A stretch of DNA of 64,000 nucleotides from Candidatus Onthocola gallistercoris (GTDB taxonomy: Bacteria > Bacillota > Clostridia > Lachnospirales > Lachnospiraceae), in assembly GCA_018715345.1 (NCBI GenBank), contig DVLT01000004.1, positions 1-64,000 of the forward strand, read 5' to 3'. The translations under genes were made by a program, and so were the position numbers. The notes beneath the pieces are model-generated. The model saw nothing but the letters and a program-made list of their open reading frames with translations, was not told where the DNA came from and searched no databases. Shown here in pieces: positions 1 through 8,367 of the stretch (within the stretch, counting starts at the first letter, position 1; each line of letters opens with the position of its first letter).

Positions 1-579
1 GACGTTTTTCTCATCCTGGGCCACATCCACCTTTTCATCCAGCTGTTCCACATCCTCTTCCACTTCCGCAAATCCATGATCCTTTGCCTGCCGGATGACC
101 TCCTCAGCCTTCTCCTCCTGACCTTGTCTCAAATAGACATCCGCCAATCCCACATAGCTGTCACTCTTGTACGGATCGATCTGCATGGCCTTATTGTAAG
201 CCAGTTCAGCCGCTTCATAATCTTCTGCCTCCAGATACTTCTCTCCCAGGCTCAACTGCTGTCTGTATTGCATGGCATATACGGCTTCCTGTCCCATACC
301 GGAACCCCAAATGGCCGCCACAGCCACTGCAATGACCACAGTCCCAAAGATCAGCGGTATCCGTTTATAGCTTCTGTTCTTCGGGTTCATCTCATACTGG
401 AGCGGTCCCTCCTGCAAAAATTCATCTTCTTCAATACACTGGGAAAACGCCAGATCTTCTTCCTGCCCAAAATCCTGGACAGCTTCTGTCTCCATCGGTC
501 TGGCATCCAATTTCTGCCCGCAGTTTCTGCAAAAACGGGCATGCTCGCTATTCTCACATCCACAACCAGAACACTTCAT
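1..579 (-). CDS. Zinc-ribbon, single-pass membrane, TPR protein (3' part missing)
   Basis: The gene runs off the left edge, so only the first 193 codons are visible. The start ATG at 579 follows a GGGGA ribosome site. The N-terminus has a zinc ribbon, Cys3-x2-Cys6 and Cys17-x2-Cys20, of the kind often seen on Firmicute membrane proteins. An acidic linker follows, then one hydrophobic segment at about residues 74-91. After it come about two TPR-like helical repeats (residues about 110-170) with the usual small and aromatic residue pattern. The repeats suggest a scaffold for protein contacts outside the membrane, but no specific partner or function can be named. It has its own promoter and is separated from the rnf operon by a hairpin. 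Confidence 0.75.
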   Translation of the reverse strand, partial: MKCSGCGCENSEHARFCRNCGQKLDARPMETEAVQDFGQEEDLAFSQCIEEDEFLQEGPLQYEMNPKNRSYKRIPLIFGTVVIAVAVAAIWGSGMGQEAVYAMQYRQQLSLGEKYLEAEDYEAAELAYNKAMQIDPYKSDSYVGLADVYLRQGQEEKAEEVIRQAKDHGFAEVEEDVEQLDEKVDVAQDEKNV

Positions 580-622
580 CCATTATCCCCTTCTATCTTC
601 CCTGTTCATATTCCGTCTGCCT

Positions 623-670
623 GAAATGTCCTTGCCGTTGGCCCCGAGGACTTCTTTACCTGGACATTTC
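623..670 (-). other. Inverted repeat in the leader of the zinc-ribbon/TPR gene
   Basis: A 9-bp perfect inverted repeat (GAAATGTCC at 623-631 and its complement at 662-670) encloses a GC-rich loop. It lies between the promoter at 683-711 and the start codon at 579, so it would be transcribed in the 5' leader. It does not match any riboswitch class I recognise. Confidence 0.4.
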
Positions 671-682
671 TTTATAATATTT

Positions 683-711
683 ATTATAATGGGAAGTTTT
701 TTCAAATGCAA
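683..711 (-). promoter_or_regulatory. Sigma-A type promoter of the zinc-ribbon/TPR gene
   Basis: On the minus strand TTGCAT (706-711) and TATAAT (683-688) are separated by exactly 17 bases, a near-consensus housekeeping promoter. It implies a leader of about 95 bases. Confidence 0.65.
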
Positions 712-768
712 TAGTGACAAAACCTGTGACAGTAAAAAATGCCGCGTTATCCATATCTCTTTAATCAC

Positions 769-805
769 ATACAGGCCCTCCGAAAATCATTCGGAGAGCC
801 TGTAT
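769..805 (-). terminator. Hairpin after rnfB, probable end of the rnf operon
   Basis: A 15-bp stem with one mismatch (769-783 against 791-805) lies 22 bases beyond the rnfB stop. The following T-tract on the minus strand is poor, so it may stabilise the 3' end of the message rather than terminate efficiently. Confidence 0.5.
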
Positions 806-826
806 ATCTTACTTATGTATGCGAAA

Positions 827-1594
827 TCACTGAATGGCATGTACCGGACATACAGCCTTACATTTTCCACAATTTTTACATTTATCGTAATCTATCGATG
901 CATGGAAATCCTTTACTGTAATGGCGCCGAAGGGGCATTCCTTCTGGCATTTCATACAGCCAATGCAGCCCGTCTTGCACACCTTTCGGGTTTCCGCGCC
1001 CTTATCTTTATTTATACAGCGCACATGCTGGCGAAACTTGGCCGGCGCCACAGTGATCACCTGTTTGGGGCAGGTTTTTGCGCAAATACCGCAGCCTGTA
1101 CAAAGATCCGCATCCACTGTTGCCAGTCCGTTGCAGATGGTAATGGCATGTTCAGGACAGGCCGCCGCGCAGTCCCCGTAACCCAGACAACCATACTGGC
1201 AGGCGGAGTCGCCGCCAAACAGCTGGCTGGCGGCCAGACAGGTGTCTATCCCTTTGTATTCCAGTTTAGAATCCACATTATCACAATGGCCGCCGCAGCG
1301 GATGACCGCCACTTTTTTCTCCACATTACCGGCTGAAACACCTAACACTTCTGCACACTCTTCCGCCACATCCGGACCGCCGGGAGCGCATAAGCCTACT
1401 TTTGCTTCACCCTTTGCCAAAGCTGCCGCATAACCGGAACATCCGGAAAAACCGCAGGCACCGCAATTGGCTCCCGGAAGCACTTCCAGCAGAGCTTCTT
1501 CTTTTTCATCCACCGGTACGTTGAACACGATGGACGCCACAGACAAGATCAGTCCGGCGACCAGTCCAACGACCGCAACAATCACTATACCCAT
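827..1594 (-). CDS. rnfB: Rnf complex subunit B (iron-sulfur ferredoxin-like subunit)
   Basis: RnfB is the peripheral iron-sulfur subunit that takes electrons from reduced ferredoxin into the membrane-bound ferredoxin:NAD+ oxidoreductase (Rnf). Residues 1-25 form the membrane anchor. A cysteine set at C44, C47, C52 and C69 is the N-terminal cluster motif of RnfB. Four further CxxC-type ferredoxin motifs follow, including CTGCGICAKTCP and CKNCGKCKAVCP, so up to five [4Fe-4S] clusters are predicted. The 255-aa length with extra ferredoxin motifs is the clostridial form. The start ATG has AAGGAGG seven bases upstream. It is the last gene of rnfCDGEAB, 12 bases after rnfA. Confidence 0.95.
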   Translation of the reverse strand: MGIVIVAVVGLVAGLILSVASIVFNVPVDEKEEALLEVLPGANCGACGFSGCSGYAAALAKGEAKVGLCAPGGPDVAEECAEVLGVSAGNVEKKVAVIRCGGHCDNVDSKLEYKGIDTCLAASQLFGGDSACQYGCLGYGDCAAACPEHAITICNGLATVDADLCTGCGICAKTCPKQVITVAPAKFRQHVRCINKDKGAETRKVCKTGCIGCMKCQKECPFGAITVKDFHASIDYDKCKNCGKCKAVCPVHAIQ

Positions 1595-1606
1595 AGTTTA
1601 ACCTCC

Positions 1607-2203
1607 TTAACCGAACAGTCCGTCGACCAATCCCTGGAAACCAAGGAAGGAACAGGCTGTGATGGACGCCGCTACCAGTACGATCGGAAGTCCCTGGAGG
1701 AACTTGGGAACATCGCTCGTCTCCATTCTTCCCCTTATACCGGAAAAGATGACAAGCGCCAGCATAAAGCCAAGGCCGCCGCCGGCTGCATTGACGATGG
1801 ACTCGATAAAATTATAGCCTTCATCAATGTTCAGGATGGTCACACCGAGAACCGCACAGTTTGTTGTGATCAGCGGCAGATAGATACCCAACGCTTTATA
1901 CAATGAAACCATGTACTTTTTAAGTACGATCTCCACGAACTGTACCAGAGCCGCGATGATCAGTATGAATATGATGGTCTGCAGATATCCCAGTCCATAG
2001 GGATTCAACAAGTACATCTGGATCGGCCATGTCACCGCCGTGGCCAGGACCATGACGAAGATGACCGCCACACTCATACCAAGGGCCGTATCCAACTTTT
2101 TGGACACGCCCAGGAAAGGACAGATCCCGAGGAATTTGGATAAAACAAAATTGTTTGTCAGAATCGCCGCCAATAAGATCGATACTAAACCTGTCACTGA
2201 CAT
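1607..2203 (-). CDS. rnfA: Rnf complex subunit A (membrane)
   Basis: This 198-aa, very hydrophobic protein with six predicted membrane segments matches RnfA/NqrE. It pairs with RnfE as inverted-topology halves that hold an intramembrane [2Fe-2S] cluster. The conserved ALTTNNF-like stretch appears as AAILTNNFVLSKFLGICPF near the N-terminus, including the membrane cysteine; a second cysteine sits in ITTNCAVLGV mid-protein. Its ATG overlaps the rnfE stop by one base (TAATG), indicating translational coupling. It works in the same ion-pumping complex as its neighbours. Confidence 0.95.
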   Translation of the reverse strand: MSVTGLVSILLAAILTNNFVLSKFLGICPFLGVSKKLDTALGMSVAVIFVMVLATAVTWPIQMYLLNPYGLGYLQTIIFILIIAALVQFVEIVLKKYMVSLYKALGIYLPLITTNCAVLGVTILNIDEGYNFIESIVNAAGGGLGFMLALVIFSGIRGRMETSDVPKFLQGLPIVLVAASITACSFLGFQGLVDGLFG

Positions 2204-2889
2204 TATTCACATCCTCCTTCCGTTGCTTTTGAACAGCTTGAAGCCGCCGGGCATGCGGCGCATCCAAGTGTTGCCGGTTTTTTGCCTTTCTTGCCTGCCA
2301 ACCAGTTGGCGCAGGCCATCAGCATTCCGAATACGAAGAATCCGCCGGGAGCAAGTATGAAGATGAGCATGGGATCCACCGCCGAAGGCAGGATCTGGAT
2401 GCCAAACCATGTGCCGCTTCCCAAAATCTCACGAATGCTTCCCATGCAGATCAGGGCAATGGTAAATCCGAGTCCCATGCCAAGACCGTCCAGTATGGAC
2501 GGAAGCACCTTATTCTTGCCGGCAAAGCCTTCTGCCCGTCCAAGGATGATACAGTTTACAACGATCAGCGGCAGATAAACGCCCAGCGCCGCATCCAGTG
2601 CCGGCGCATATGCCTGCACGATCATCTGGACAACGGACACGAATGCCGCGATGATGGTAATGTATACCGGAATATGTATTTTATCCGGGATGAATTTGCG
2701 CAGCGCCGAAATCACCGCATTGGAACAAACAAGTACGGCTGTCGCTGCCAGTCCCATGCCCACGCCGTTGGAAGCCATGGTTGTGACCGCCAATGTGGGA
2801 CATGTACCGATAACCAGTCTCAAAACCGGATTTTCTTTTATAAAACCTGCTGTAAAAACTTCTTTCAGGCTTTTTTCTTTTTTAGCCAT
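2203..2889 (-). CDS. rnfE: Rnf complex subunit E (membrane)
   Basis: RnfE/NqrD-family integral membrane subunit, 228 aa, with six predicted membrane segments. It shows RLVIGTCPTLAVTT near the N-terminus and LPLIVVNCIILGRAE mid-protein, the two cysteine-bearing segments that with RnfA hold the intramembrane iron-sulfur centre. The C-terminal tail after about residue 200 is cysteine-rich (CAACP and two further Cys), an extension not needed for the core fold; its role is unknown. The gene overlaps rnfG by one base and rnfA by one base, as expected for a tightly coupled operon. Confidence 0.93.
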   Translation of the reverse strand: MAKKEKSLKEVFTAGFIKENPVLRLVIGTCPTLAVTTMASNGVGMGLAATAVLVCSNAVISALRKFIPDKIHIPVYITIIAAFVSVVQMIVQAYAPALDAALGVYLPLIVVNCIILGRAEGFAGKNKVLPSILDGLGMGLGFTIALICMGSIREILGSGTWFGIQILPSAVDPMLIFILAPGGFFVFGMLMACANWLAGKKGKKPATLGCAACPAASSCSKATEGGCE

Positions 2890-3488
2890 TAATTCCCACC
2901 TCCTGTGATCTGCTGGTAGATGGCGATCGCATCATTGACGGAAGTTGTCACGGAATTGGAAGTGATGGTCGCTCCTGCAATGGCTTCGATCTCATTGTCC
3001 GCGCTTTTTCCCATCTTTGTCACTGTCAGCTTATCTTCCGGTATCGCCATCTTGTACTGGTCGGTAAAAGAAGCGTCCAGGGCTTTCTGTCCCAGTCCGG
3101 CTGTCTCATCGTCAGCGGAAACCACTTTGACAGCGGCAATCTGACCGTCTGAAGTGATGCCGGTCATCACGCTGACCTGTCCGCCGTAGCCCCGATTGGA
3201 TGTGGAAATGACATATCCCGCATCATTGGTTGCCTTAAAAGCGGAAACAAAGGAAAGATCTTCCGCCACTCCCGCAGCATCCAGCAATTCCTGGGTGACT
3301 TCGATCTCTTCAAATCCGTCTGCCTCCGGGAGCACTTCCCGTTTGGCTTCTTCGATCTCCTGGGCCGCCAGTTCACTGATCCGGGTGGCTGTCAACGCAT
3401 TTGTACCCACGACTGCCGCTGAAGTCACCAGGCATACGATCAGCAAAAGACAAGTGGGATATAAGATATCCTTTGGATTGATTTTCAT
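2889..3488 (-). CDS. rnfG: Rnf complex subunit G (covalent FMN carrier)
   Basis: RnfG, 199 aa, has one N-terminal membrane anchor (about residues 9-32) and an external FMN-binding domain. The flavinylation motif AGATITS lies at about residues 171-177, so Thr174 is the expected site for phosphoester-linked FMN, which ApbE attaches. The adjacent upstream apbE gene supports this. It passes electrons between RnfD and the rest of the complex on the outer face. It overlaps both neighbouring rnf genes by one base. Confidence 0.95.
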   Translation of the reverse strand: MKINPKDILYPTCLLLIVCLVTSAAVVGTNALTATRISELAAQEIEEAKREVLPEADGFEEIEVTQELLDAAGVAEDLSFVSAFKATNDAGYVISTSNRGYGGQVSVMTGITSDGQIAAVKVVSADDETAGLGQKALDASFTDQYKMAIPEDKLTVTKMGKSADNEIEAIAGATITSNSVTTSVNDAIAIYQQITGGGN

Positions 3489-4435
3489 TATTTTGCCGCC
3501 TCCTTTACTGTACCGAAAGGCTTGGTAGCCGTCAGGTTTTCAATATGAGGTGTCAGTATATTCATAAGCAGTATGGAGAAGGACACGCCTTCCGGCAAGG
3601 ATCCGAACAAACGGATCAATGTGGTGATGATGCCGCAGCCAACGGCGTAGATCACCTTTCCCTTTGTTGTCAGAGGGCTTGTCACATAATCGGTAGCCAT
3701 GAAGATGGCGCCTAAAAACAGGCCGCCGGAAAGGATCTGCATCAGAGGATCCTGTCCAAGTATGGCCATCAGGATGAACACCGTGCCAATAAATACCACT
3801 GGTATAGTGGGCGCGATGACTTTTCTGATGATCAGGTAAATGCCACCGATGATCAGAGCAAGGATACAGGTCTCGCCCAGACAGCCGGCCCGCTCTCCCA
3901 AAAACATCTGCATATATGTGGGCAGTCCGGCCACATTGCCGCTTTCCATCAGTGCCAGCGGCGAAGCGGTGGACGTGGTGTCCAAAGTGATATAAGAATA
4001 GGGAGCCACCCAGGTGGTCATCCGTACCGGGAAAGAAGTCATCAGGATGATCCGGGCCGTAATGGCCGGATTGGCGAAATTATGTCCCAATCCTCCAAAC
4101 ATCTGTTTCACCACAACAATGGCGACCACACCGCCAATGGCTGCGATCCACAGCGGGATGCCCACCGGCATATTGAATGCCAGCAGTATGCCGGTTACGA
4201 TGGCGCTGTAATCACCAATGGTCACCGGCCGTTTCATGACTTTTCGGCATATGTATTCTGCGATCACACATGACGCCACCGTGACGCACACCACGATCAA
4301 CGCCCGGATGCCAAAATACACAACAGAGGCGATCAAAGCCGGAATAAGGGCAATGATCACGTCCAGCATAATATTTCTTGTCTTCACCGTACCTGAAAGA
4401 TGGGGAGATGAAGAAACGATCAATTTATTTTCCAT
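3488..4435 (-). CDS. rnfD: Rnf complex subunit D (membrane, flavinylated)
   Basis: RnfD/NqrB-type subunit with about nine to ten membrane segments. I chose ATG 4435, which has AGGTGA eight bases upstream; a GTG at 4447 overlapping the rnfC stop (GTGA) would add four residues. The flavinylation segment reads DTTSTASPLA at about residues 152-161. Most RnfD proteins have Thr at the acceptor position (SATPL or SGATP), but here the codon is TCG, serine. ApbE substrates with a Ser acceptor are plausible but less usual. The protein forms part of the ion path of the complex. Confidence 0.93.
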   Translation of the reverse strand: MENKLIVSSSPHLSGTVKTRNIMLDVIIALIPALIASVVYFGIRALIVVCVTVASCVIAEYICRKVMKRPVTIGDYSAIVTGILLAFNMPVGIPLWIAAIGGVVAIVVVKQMFGGLGHNFANPAITARIILMTSFPVRMTTWVAPYSYITLDTTSTASPLALMESGNVAGLPTYMQMFLGERAGCLGETCILALIIGGIYLIIRKVIAPTIPVVFIGTVFILMAILGQDPLMQILSGGLFLGAIFMATDYVTSPLTTKGKVIYAVGCGIITTLIRLFGSLPEGVSFSILLMNILTPHIENLTATKPFGTVKEAAK

Positions 4436-4443
4436 GATGACTT

Positions 4444-5805
4444 TCACCTGCTTTCCTGATTTGCATTTCTTACGATGGTCTTACCCAACCGTATGGACTG
4501 GACAAGCCTTCGGTTAGCCGGACAGACAAACGCGCAGCTGCCGCATTCCATGCAGTTCATGATGCTCAGTTTCTGGAGCATTTCCACACTGGCGATCTTT
4601 GTATAAGCTTCCAGTTTCGTGGGCATGAGGTTCATCGGGCAAGCTTCCACGCAGCGTCCGCAGCGGATGCAGTTTGTGGGTTCCATCATTTCCGCTTCCT
4701 TCCTGTCAAAGAACAGGAAGCCGTTGTTTTGCTTTAACACCGGAAAGGCATCGTCCATCAACGCTGTACCCATCATGGGACCGCCGCACAGGATCTTCGC
4801 CGGAGTATCTTTATACCCACCGCAGAAATCCACGATGTCCTTGATCGGGGTTCCTATGGGAACCCGTACGTTCATGGCGTTCTGGATGGCAGAGCCATCC
4901 ACCGTCACCCTCTTTGTCACTAAAGGCATGCCGGTTTTTATGTATCTGGCGAGTACGCCGATGGATGTCACGTTCATGACCACCACGCCGATATCCGCCG
5001 GAAGTTTACCCATGGGGACAGTCCTTCCGGTACACTGATGGATCAATACCTTTTCAGCGCCCTGGGGATATCTTGACGGCAGTACTTCCACCCGGGCCGT
5101 GATGCCCTCTTTTGAAAGGTCTGCCAAAGCTTTTGTCATGATCTCAATGGCATCCGGCTTATTATCCTCAATGCCGATGATCGTCTGATTCACTTTCAAA
5201 AGCTTGCTCACATATCGGATCCCCTCTGTTATGTCCTGGGAATTTTCCAGCATTTCCCGCACATCCGATGTCAAGTAAGGCTCACATTCCGCTCCATTTA
5301 TGAGCAGCGTGTCCACTTTTTCCTTCACTTCCGGAGCCGGATTTAACTTAATGTGGGTGGGAAAACCGGCGCCGCCAAGGCCCACAAGTCCAGATGCCCG
5401 CACTGCGGCGATCAAATCCTCATCCGAACGGATCACCGGCGGTTTGATCTGGGGATCTGGCGTCTGCTGACCATCGCTGTTGATGACGACTGTCTGAACC
5501 TTTGCCCCGTTGGGCATGATGACAGAATCAATCTTGGCAACTGTACCGGATACGCTGGAATGCACCGGCGCCGAAAAGGGAGCCGGACTGTCGCCCACCA
5601 CCGTGCCCACATAAACCGTATCTCCGGCTTTTACCGTCGGTGTGCAGGGAGCGCCTATATGCTGCTGCATAACCATTATGACCTTTTCCGGAACGGGCAG
5701 TTCCACAGTCGCACAGTCTTTGGTATTCTTTCTGTGCGGTACCGCTGCTCCCGGGTTCCTGACAATGCCCAGCCTGCTAAGAAGTCCATTTACATTTCTG
5801 GCCAT
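4444..5805 (-). CDS. rnfC: Rnf complex subunit C (NADH-binding, iron-sulfur)
   Basis: RnfC, 453 aa, is the soluble subunit where NAD+ is reduced. A lipoyl-like N-terminal region is followed by the flavin/NADH-binding glycine motif GLGGAGFPTHIKL near residue 150, as in Complex I 51-kDa proteins. Two [4Fe-4S] motifs follow: CIRCGRCVEACP at about residue 380 and CMECGSCAFVCP at about residue 418. The start ATG has AGAGGAGGA upstream. It is the first gene of rnfCDGEAB and follows apbE after a gap holding a long inverted repeat. Confidence 0.96.
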   Translation of the reverse strand: MARNVNGLLSRLGIVRNPGAAVPHRKNTKDCATVELPVPEKVIMVMQQHIGAPCTPTVKAGDTVYVGTVVGDSPAPFSAPVHSSVSGTVAKIDSVIMPNGAKVQTVVINSDGQQTPDPQIKPPVIRSDEDLIAAVRASGLVGLGGAGFPTHIKLNPAPEVKEKVDTLLINGAECEPYLTSDVREMLENSQDITEGIRYVSKLLKVNQTIIGIEDNKPDAIEIMTKALADLSKEGITARVEVLPSRYPQGAEKVLIHQCTGRTVPMGKLPADIGVVVMNVTSIGVLARYIKTGMPLVTKRVTVDGSAIQNAMNVRVPIGTPIKDIVDFCGGYKDTPAKILCGGPMMGTALMDDAFPVLKQNNGFLFFDRKEAEMMEPTNCIRCGRCVEACPMNLMPTKLEAYTKIASVEMLQKLSIMNCMECGSCAFVCPANRRLVQSIRLGKTIVRNANQESR

Positions 5806-5859
5806 TTGAATCCTCCTCTTAAATATAACAGATCGCTCTGTTTTATTTTTATATCTACT

Positions 5860-5891
5860 ATATCATTAAAGATCTTGATCTTTAATGATAT
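5860..5891 (-). repeat. Perfect 15-bp inverted repeat between apbE and rnfC
   Basis: Two 15-base arms (5860-5874 and 5877-5891) are exact complements around a 2-base centre and overlap the last codons and stop of apbE. In RNA this gives a long AT-rich hairpin without an adjacent U-run. It could be an attenuator or processing site setting apbE against rnf expression, or a DNA operator for rnf. Confidence 0.6.
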
Positions 5892-6934
5892 TGTATCAAA
5901 GTATAACCTTCCCCGCTCCCCTGGAAATCGAGGAAGTCCATGATCGTTTCATCATTATAATATACATTTTTATCTGTATCAATAAATATGGCCATGGCAT
6001 CATAGGTATCCATCAAATCCATACCTTCCTCCAGGCCAAGAATAAAACCTGCTGTGGACAAAGCATCGCACAGCGTGCCGTTTTCATGGATCACACTTAC
6101 AGACATCAGACCGCTGTCTGCCGGATATCCGGTCCGTCCATCCAGGATATGATGATATCGGACGCCGTCTTCTATAAAATAACGTTCGTAATCTCCAGAT
6201 GTGGCAATGGACAGATCCGTCACCGTCAGCACACCGATCAGATCATCCGCCTCCCCCCTGGGATCGCGCAGGCCGACTCGAAAGCCGTCCTGTCCGGGCC
6301 GTTCGCCAAAAGTGGTGATGGAACTGCCCGCCGATAGAAGTGCCGATGGGATCCTATCCCGGTCAAGCATATCGGCCGCCTCCATGATGGCATAGCCTTT
6401 ACCCACGGCTCCCAGTTCCAGCTGCACATCTGTGTCGGTCGTGGATAAGATACCGTCAGAAAATGTCAGCTTCGTGTGATCCACATGGGAAAGCGCCGTC
6501 TGTATCTCCTCATCGGAAGGCCGCCTCTGGTTGTCACCGCCAAAATCCCACAGCTTGGATACGGATAATATGGTCGGGTCAAAGGCGCCATTGCTTTTTT
6601 CAGCCACATCAAGAATGGTTTCGATCATATCCGCAAACTCTGAAAAGTCCGCCTGATGTTCTGTATTGAACGTTTCTGTCAGGGATCCTTCCACCCTCCA
6701 GTCCAATTTCTGTCCAAGATCTGTCAGATATCGGTCCGTATCTGACAGATCCTCTTCTGTCCCACCATACAAGGTGGTGGTTATGGCCGTGTCCATGGCA
6801 AAGGTCGTCCCCTGTACCGAACGGCTGCTTTCCGTCTCTTTCCGGCTGCATGATATGTATACGACCACTACCAGCACCATCACCACGGTCAGTACAAATG
6901 TTTTCCACGGTTTTTCTGGATAATTTTTTTTCAT
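5882..6934 (-). CDS. apbE: FAD:protein FMN transferase, lipoprotein
   Basis: ApbE attaches FMN covalently to Thr/Ser of target proteins on the outer face of the membrane; RnfG and RnfD encoded next door are the expected targets. The start at 6934 is preferred because AGGA lies ten bases upstream; an ATG 45 bases earlier lacks a ribosome site. The N-terminus is a lipoprotein signal with a lipobox-like VVYISC at about residues 22-27, so the enzyme is probably lipid-anchored. Family motifs include TFAMDTAITTTLYG, LELGAVGKGYAIM and the GSSITTFG segment. The C-terminal half carries DGRTGYPADSGLMSVSV, the usual ApbE active-site region. Total 350 aa, normal for the family. Confidence 0.93.
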   Translation of the reverse strand: MKKNYPEKPWKTFVLTVVMVLVVVVYISCSRKETESSRSVQGTTFAMDTAITTTLYGGTEEDLSDTDRYLTDLGQKLDWRVEGSLTETFNTEHQADFSEFADMIETILDVAEKSNGAFDPTILSVSKLWDFGGDNQRRPSDEEIQTALSHVDHTKLTFSDGILSTTDTDVQLELGAVGKGYAIMEAADMLDRDRIPSALLSAGSSITTFGERPGQDGFRVGLRDPRGEADDLIGVLTVTDLSIATSGDYERYFIEDGVRYHHILDGRTGYPADSGLMSVSVIHENGTLCDALSTAGFILGLEEGMDLMDTYDAMAIFIDTDKNVYYNDETIMDFLDFQGSGEGYTLIQYH

Positions 6935-7007
6935 TGCAATTGTCCTATGGCGATTTTCAGAAAACATTTCCTGAAACATCCACCGTTTCCTTCAAATCAT
7001 TATTTTA

Positions 7008-7035
7008 TTTTACACAATTTGCGTTTTTTTTCAAG
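7008..7035 (-). promoter_or_regulatory. Promoter of apbE (and possibly rnf)
   Basis: Minus-strand TTGAAA (7030-7035) and TAAAAT (7008-7013) are 16 bases apart, 74 bases upstream of the apbE start. No equally good promoter was seen directly before rnfC. Confidence 0.5.
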
Positions 7036-7074
7036 CAATAAATCCAATCGGCGCCGTTCATATAATAAACGACC

Positions 7075-8367
7075 TTACTGGATCACCGAACGGAGAAGTT
7101 CCAACTTTTCTTCGATCTCTTTTCTTCCCATCCTGTCTGTGATCGACAGATCCGTGATCATCTGGGCATTCCTGCGGCCGCCGTCTAAAAAGCAGCATTG
7201 AATACCGTCCATGTCCCGCAAGCGCTTCTTATCCTTCACATTCTTTGGAAAACAAATACCAGCCAACGGTACGATGGCATATCCATCTTCACTCATGGAT
7301 TCCAAAAAATCCATATAAAATATTTTTACTTTTTCATTCAGATAGGCATATTTTTTGGAATACACATCGGATACTTCGATAAATCCCGGTTTCTCCGCCT
7401 TACGGTAATGGGGAAAACTTCCCCGCCACTTGTACTCAGTAAACAACTGGTTCAGTTCTTCCCGGACCAAAGACCTTAAATTACTCATATTCATCTGATA
7501 ATCCGATAATCCCTGGTAATGTTTTGTTCCCTGATAGATCAACGTCTGGATCGCCTGATAAAGCCGTTCGCCCTGTACGGTGCGCATACAGAAAAACAGA
7601 TCCTGGATAAATTCCCTGGAATGGACATTTCCTTTGCTGACCTGATAGCCCAGGCTGTTGTATCCTTGGCTGATCAGTAATTCTGCCATGGCTTTGCAGC
7701 TTTCCCCGTCCGGCATATCCGTAAAATGATCCTTGTCATACAAGACAGTGGACTTTCCAAATCCGATATGGGTCATCGGATCCAGATAGCAGAACAGATA
7801 GGGCTTTAAAAAGCGATACAGACACAGGCAACGCTGTTCGCCTTCATTCAAAAAGCCATCGCCCAATATCTCTGCTTTTTCTTCCATGGCCGCCAACGTG
7901 TCATTGACAAGCAGCCACGGCAGCCTCTCCATGTCATTCTCAAACTTTAACTGATGGATCTGATAATCCCACAGTTTGACCCGTGCCCGCACCCGATCAA
8001 AGGAAAAGGCATTCTCCCTTGGGGGCTGTCCTTCCTCCGTCTGTCCGTTCAGAAAACGCAGGATATAACGCCCGCCTTCAAGCACGTCTCCCTGGAGTCC
8101 CAGCATCAACACTTCCTTTGGATGCCTTCCGTTCTCGATCAGAACATTCTCAAACTCCACTGACATGGAAAAAGCCTGTGTACACAGGATGGGGATCACA
8201 AAATTTCTGTCTTTAAACTTATATGGAATGACTTTTTTCCCCACAATATGCGTATATAAAGATATCAGCACTTTCTGTTCTGTATCCGGAAAATGCTGAA
8301 TAAACTTTTTAAATGATATCTTTTTCTCAGTCGCCGGCATACTCTGTCCCAAACTCCTTTTTAACAC
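7075..8367 (-). CDS. Unrecognised 430-aa soluble protein coupled to maf
   Basis: I do not recognise this protein. It has no signal peptide or membrane segment and reads as a globular cytoplasmic protein. Sequence features include an aromatic-rich C-terminal half (YKWRGSFPHYRKAEKPGF) and a short acidic coiled tail (RKEIEEKLELL). A run of cysteines occurs mid-protein (RCLCLYRFLKPYLFCYLD). Its start overlaps the end of maf by seven bases, so the two are translated together from one message. The linkage suggests, but does not show, a housekeeping role near nucleotide quality control or cell division. Confidence 0.8.
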   Translation of the reverse strand: MLKRSLGQSMPATEKKISFKKFIQHFPDTEQKVLISLYTHIVGKKVIPYKFKDRNFVIPILCTQAFSMSVEFENVLIENGRHPKEVLMLGLQGDVLEGGRYILRFLNGQTEEGQPPRENAFSFDRVRARVKLWDYQIHQLKFENDMERLPWLLVNDTLAAMEEKAEILGDGFLNEGEQRCLCLYRFLKPYLFCYLDPMTHIGFGKSTVLYDKDHFTDMPDGESCKAMAELLISQGYNSLGYQVSKGNVHSREFIQDLFFCMRTVQGERLYQAIQTLIYQGTKHYQGLSDYQMNMSNLRSLVREELNQLFTEYKWRGSFPHYRKAEKPGFIEVSDVYSKKYAYLNEKVKIFYMDFLESMSEDGYAIVPLAGICFPKNVKDKKRLRDMDGIQCCFLDGGRRNAQMITDLSITDRMGRKEIEEKLELLRSVIQ

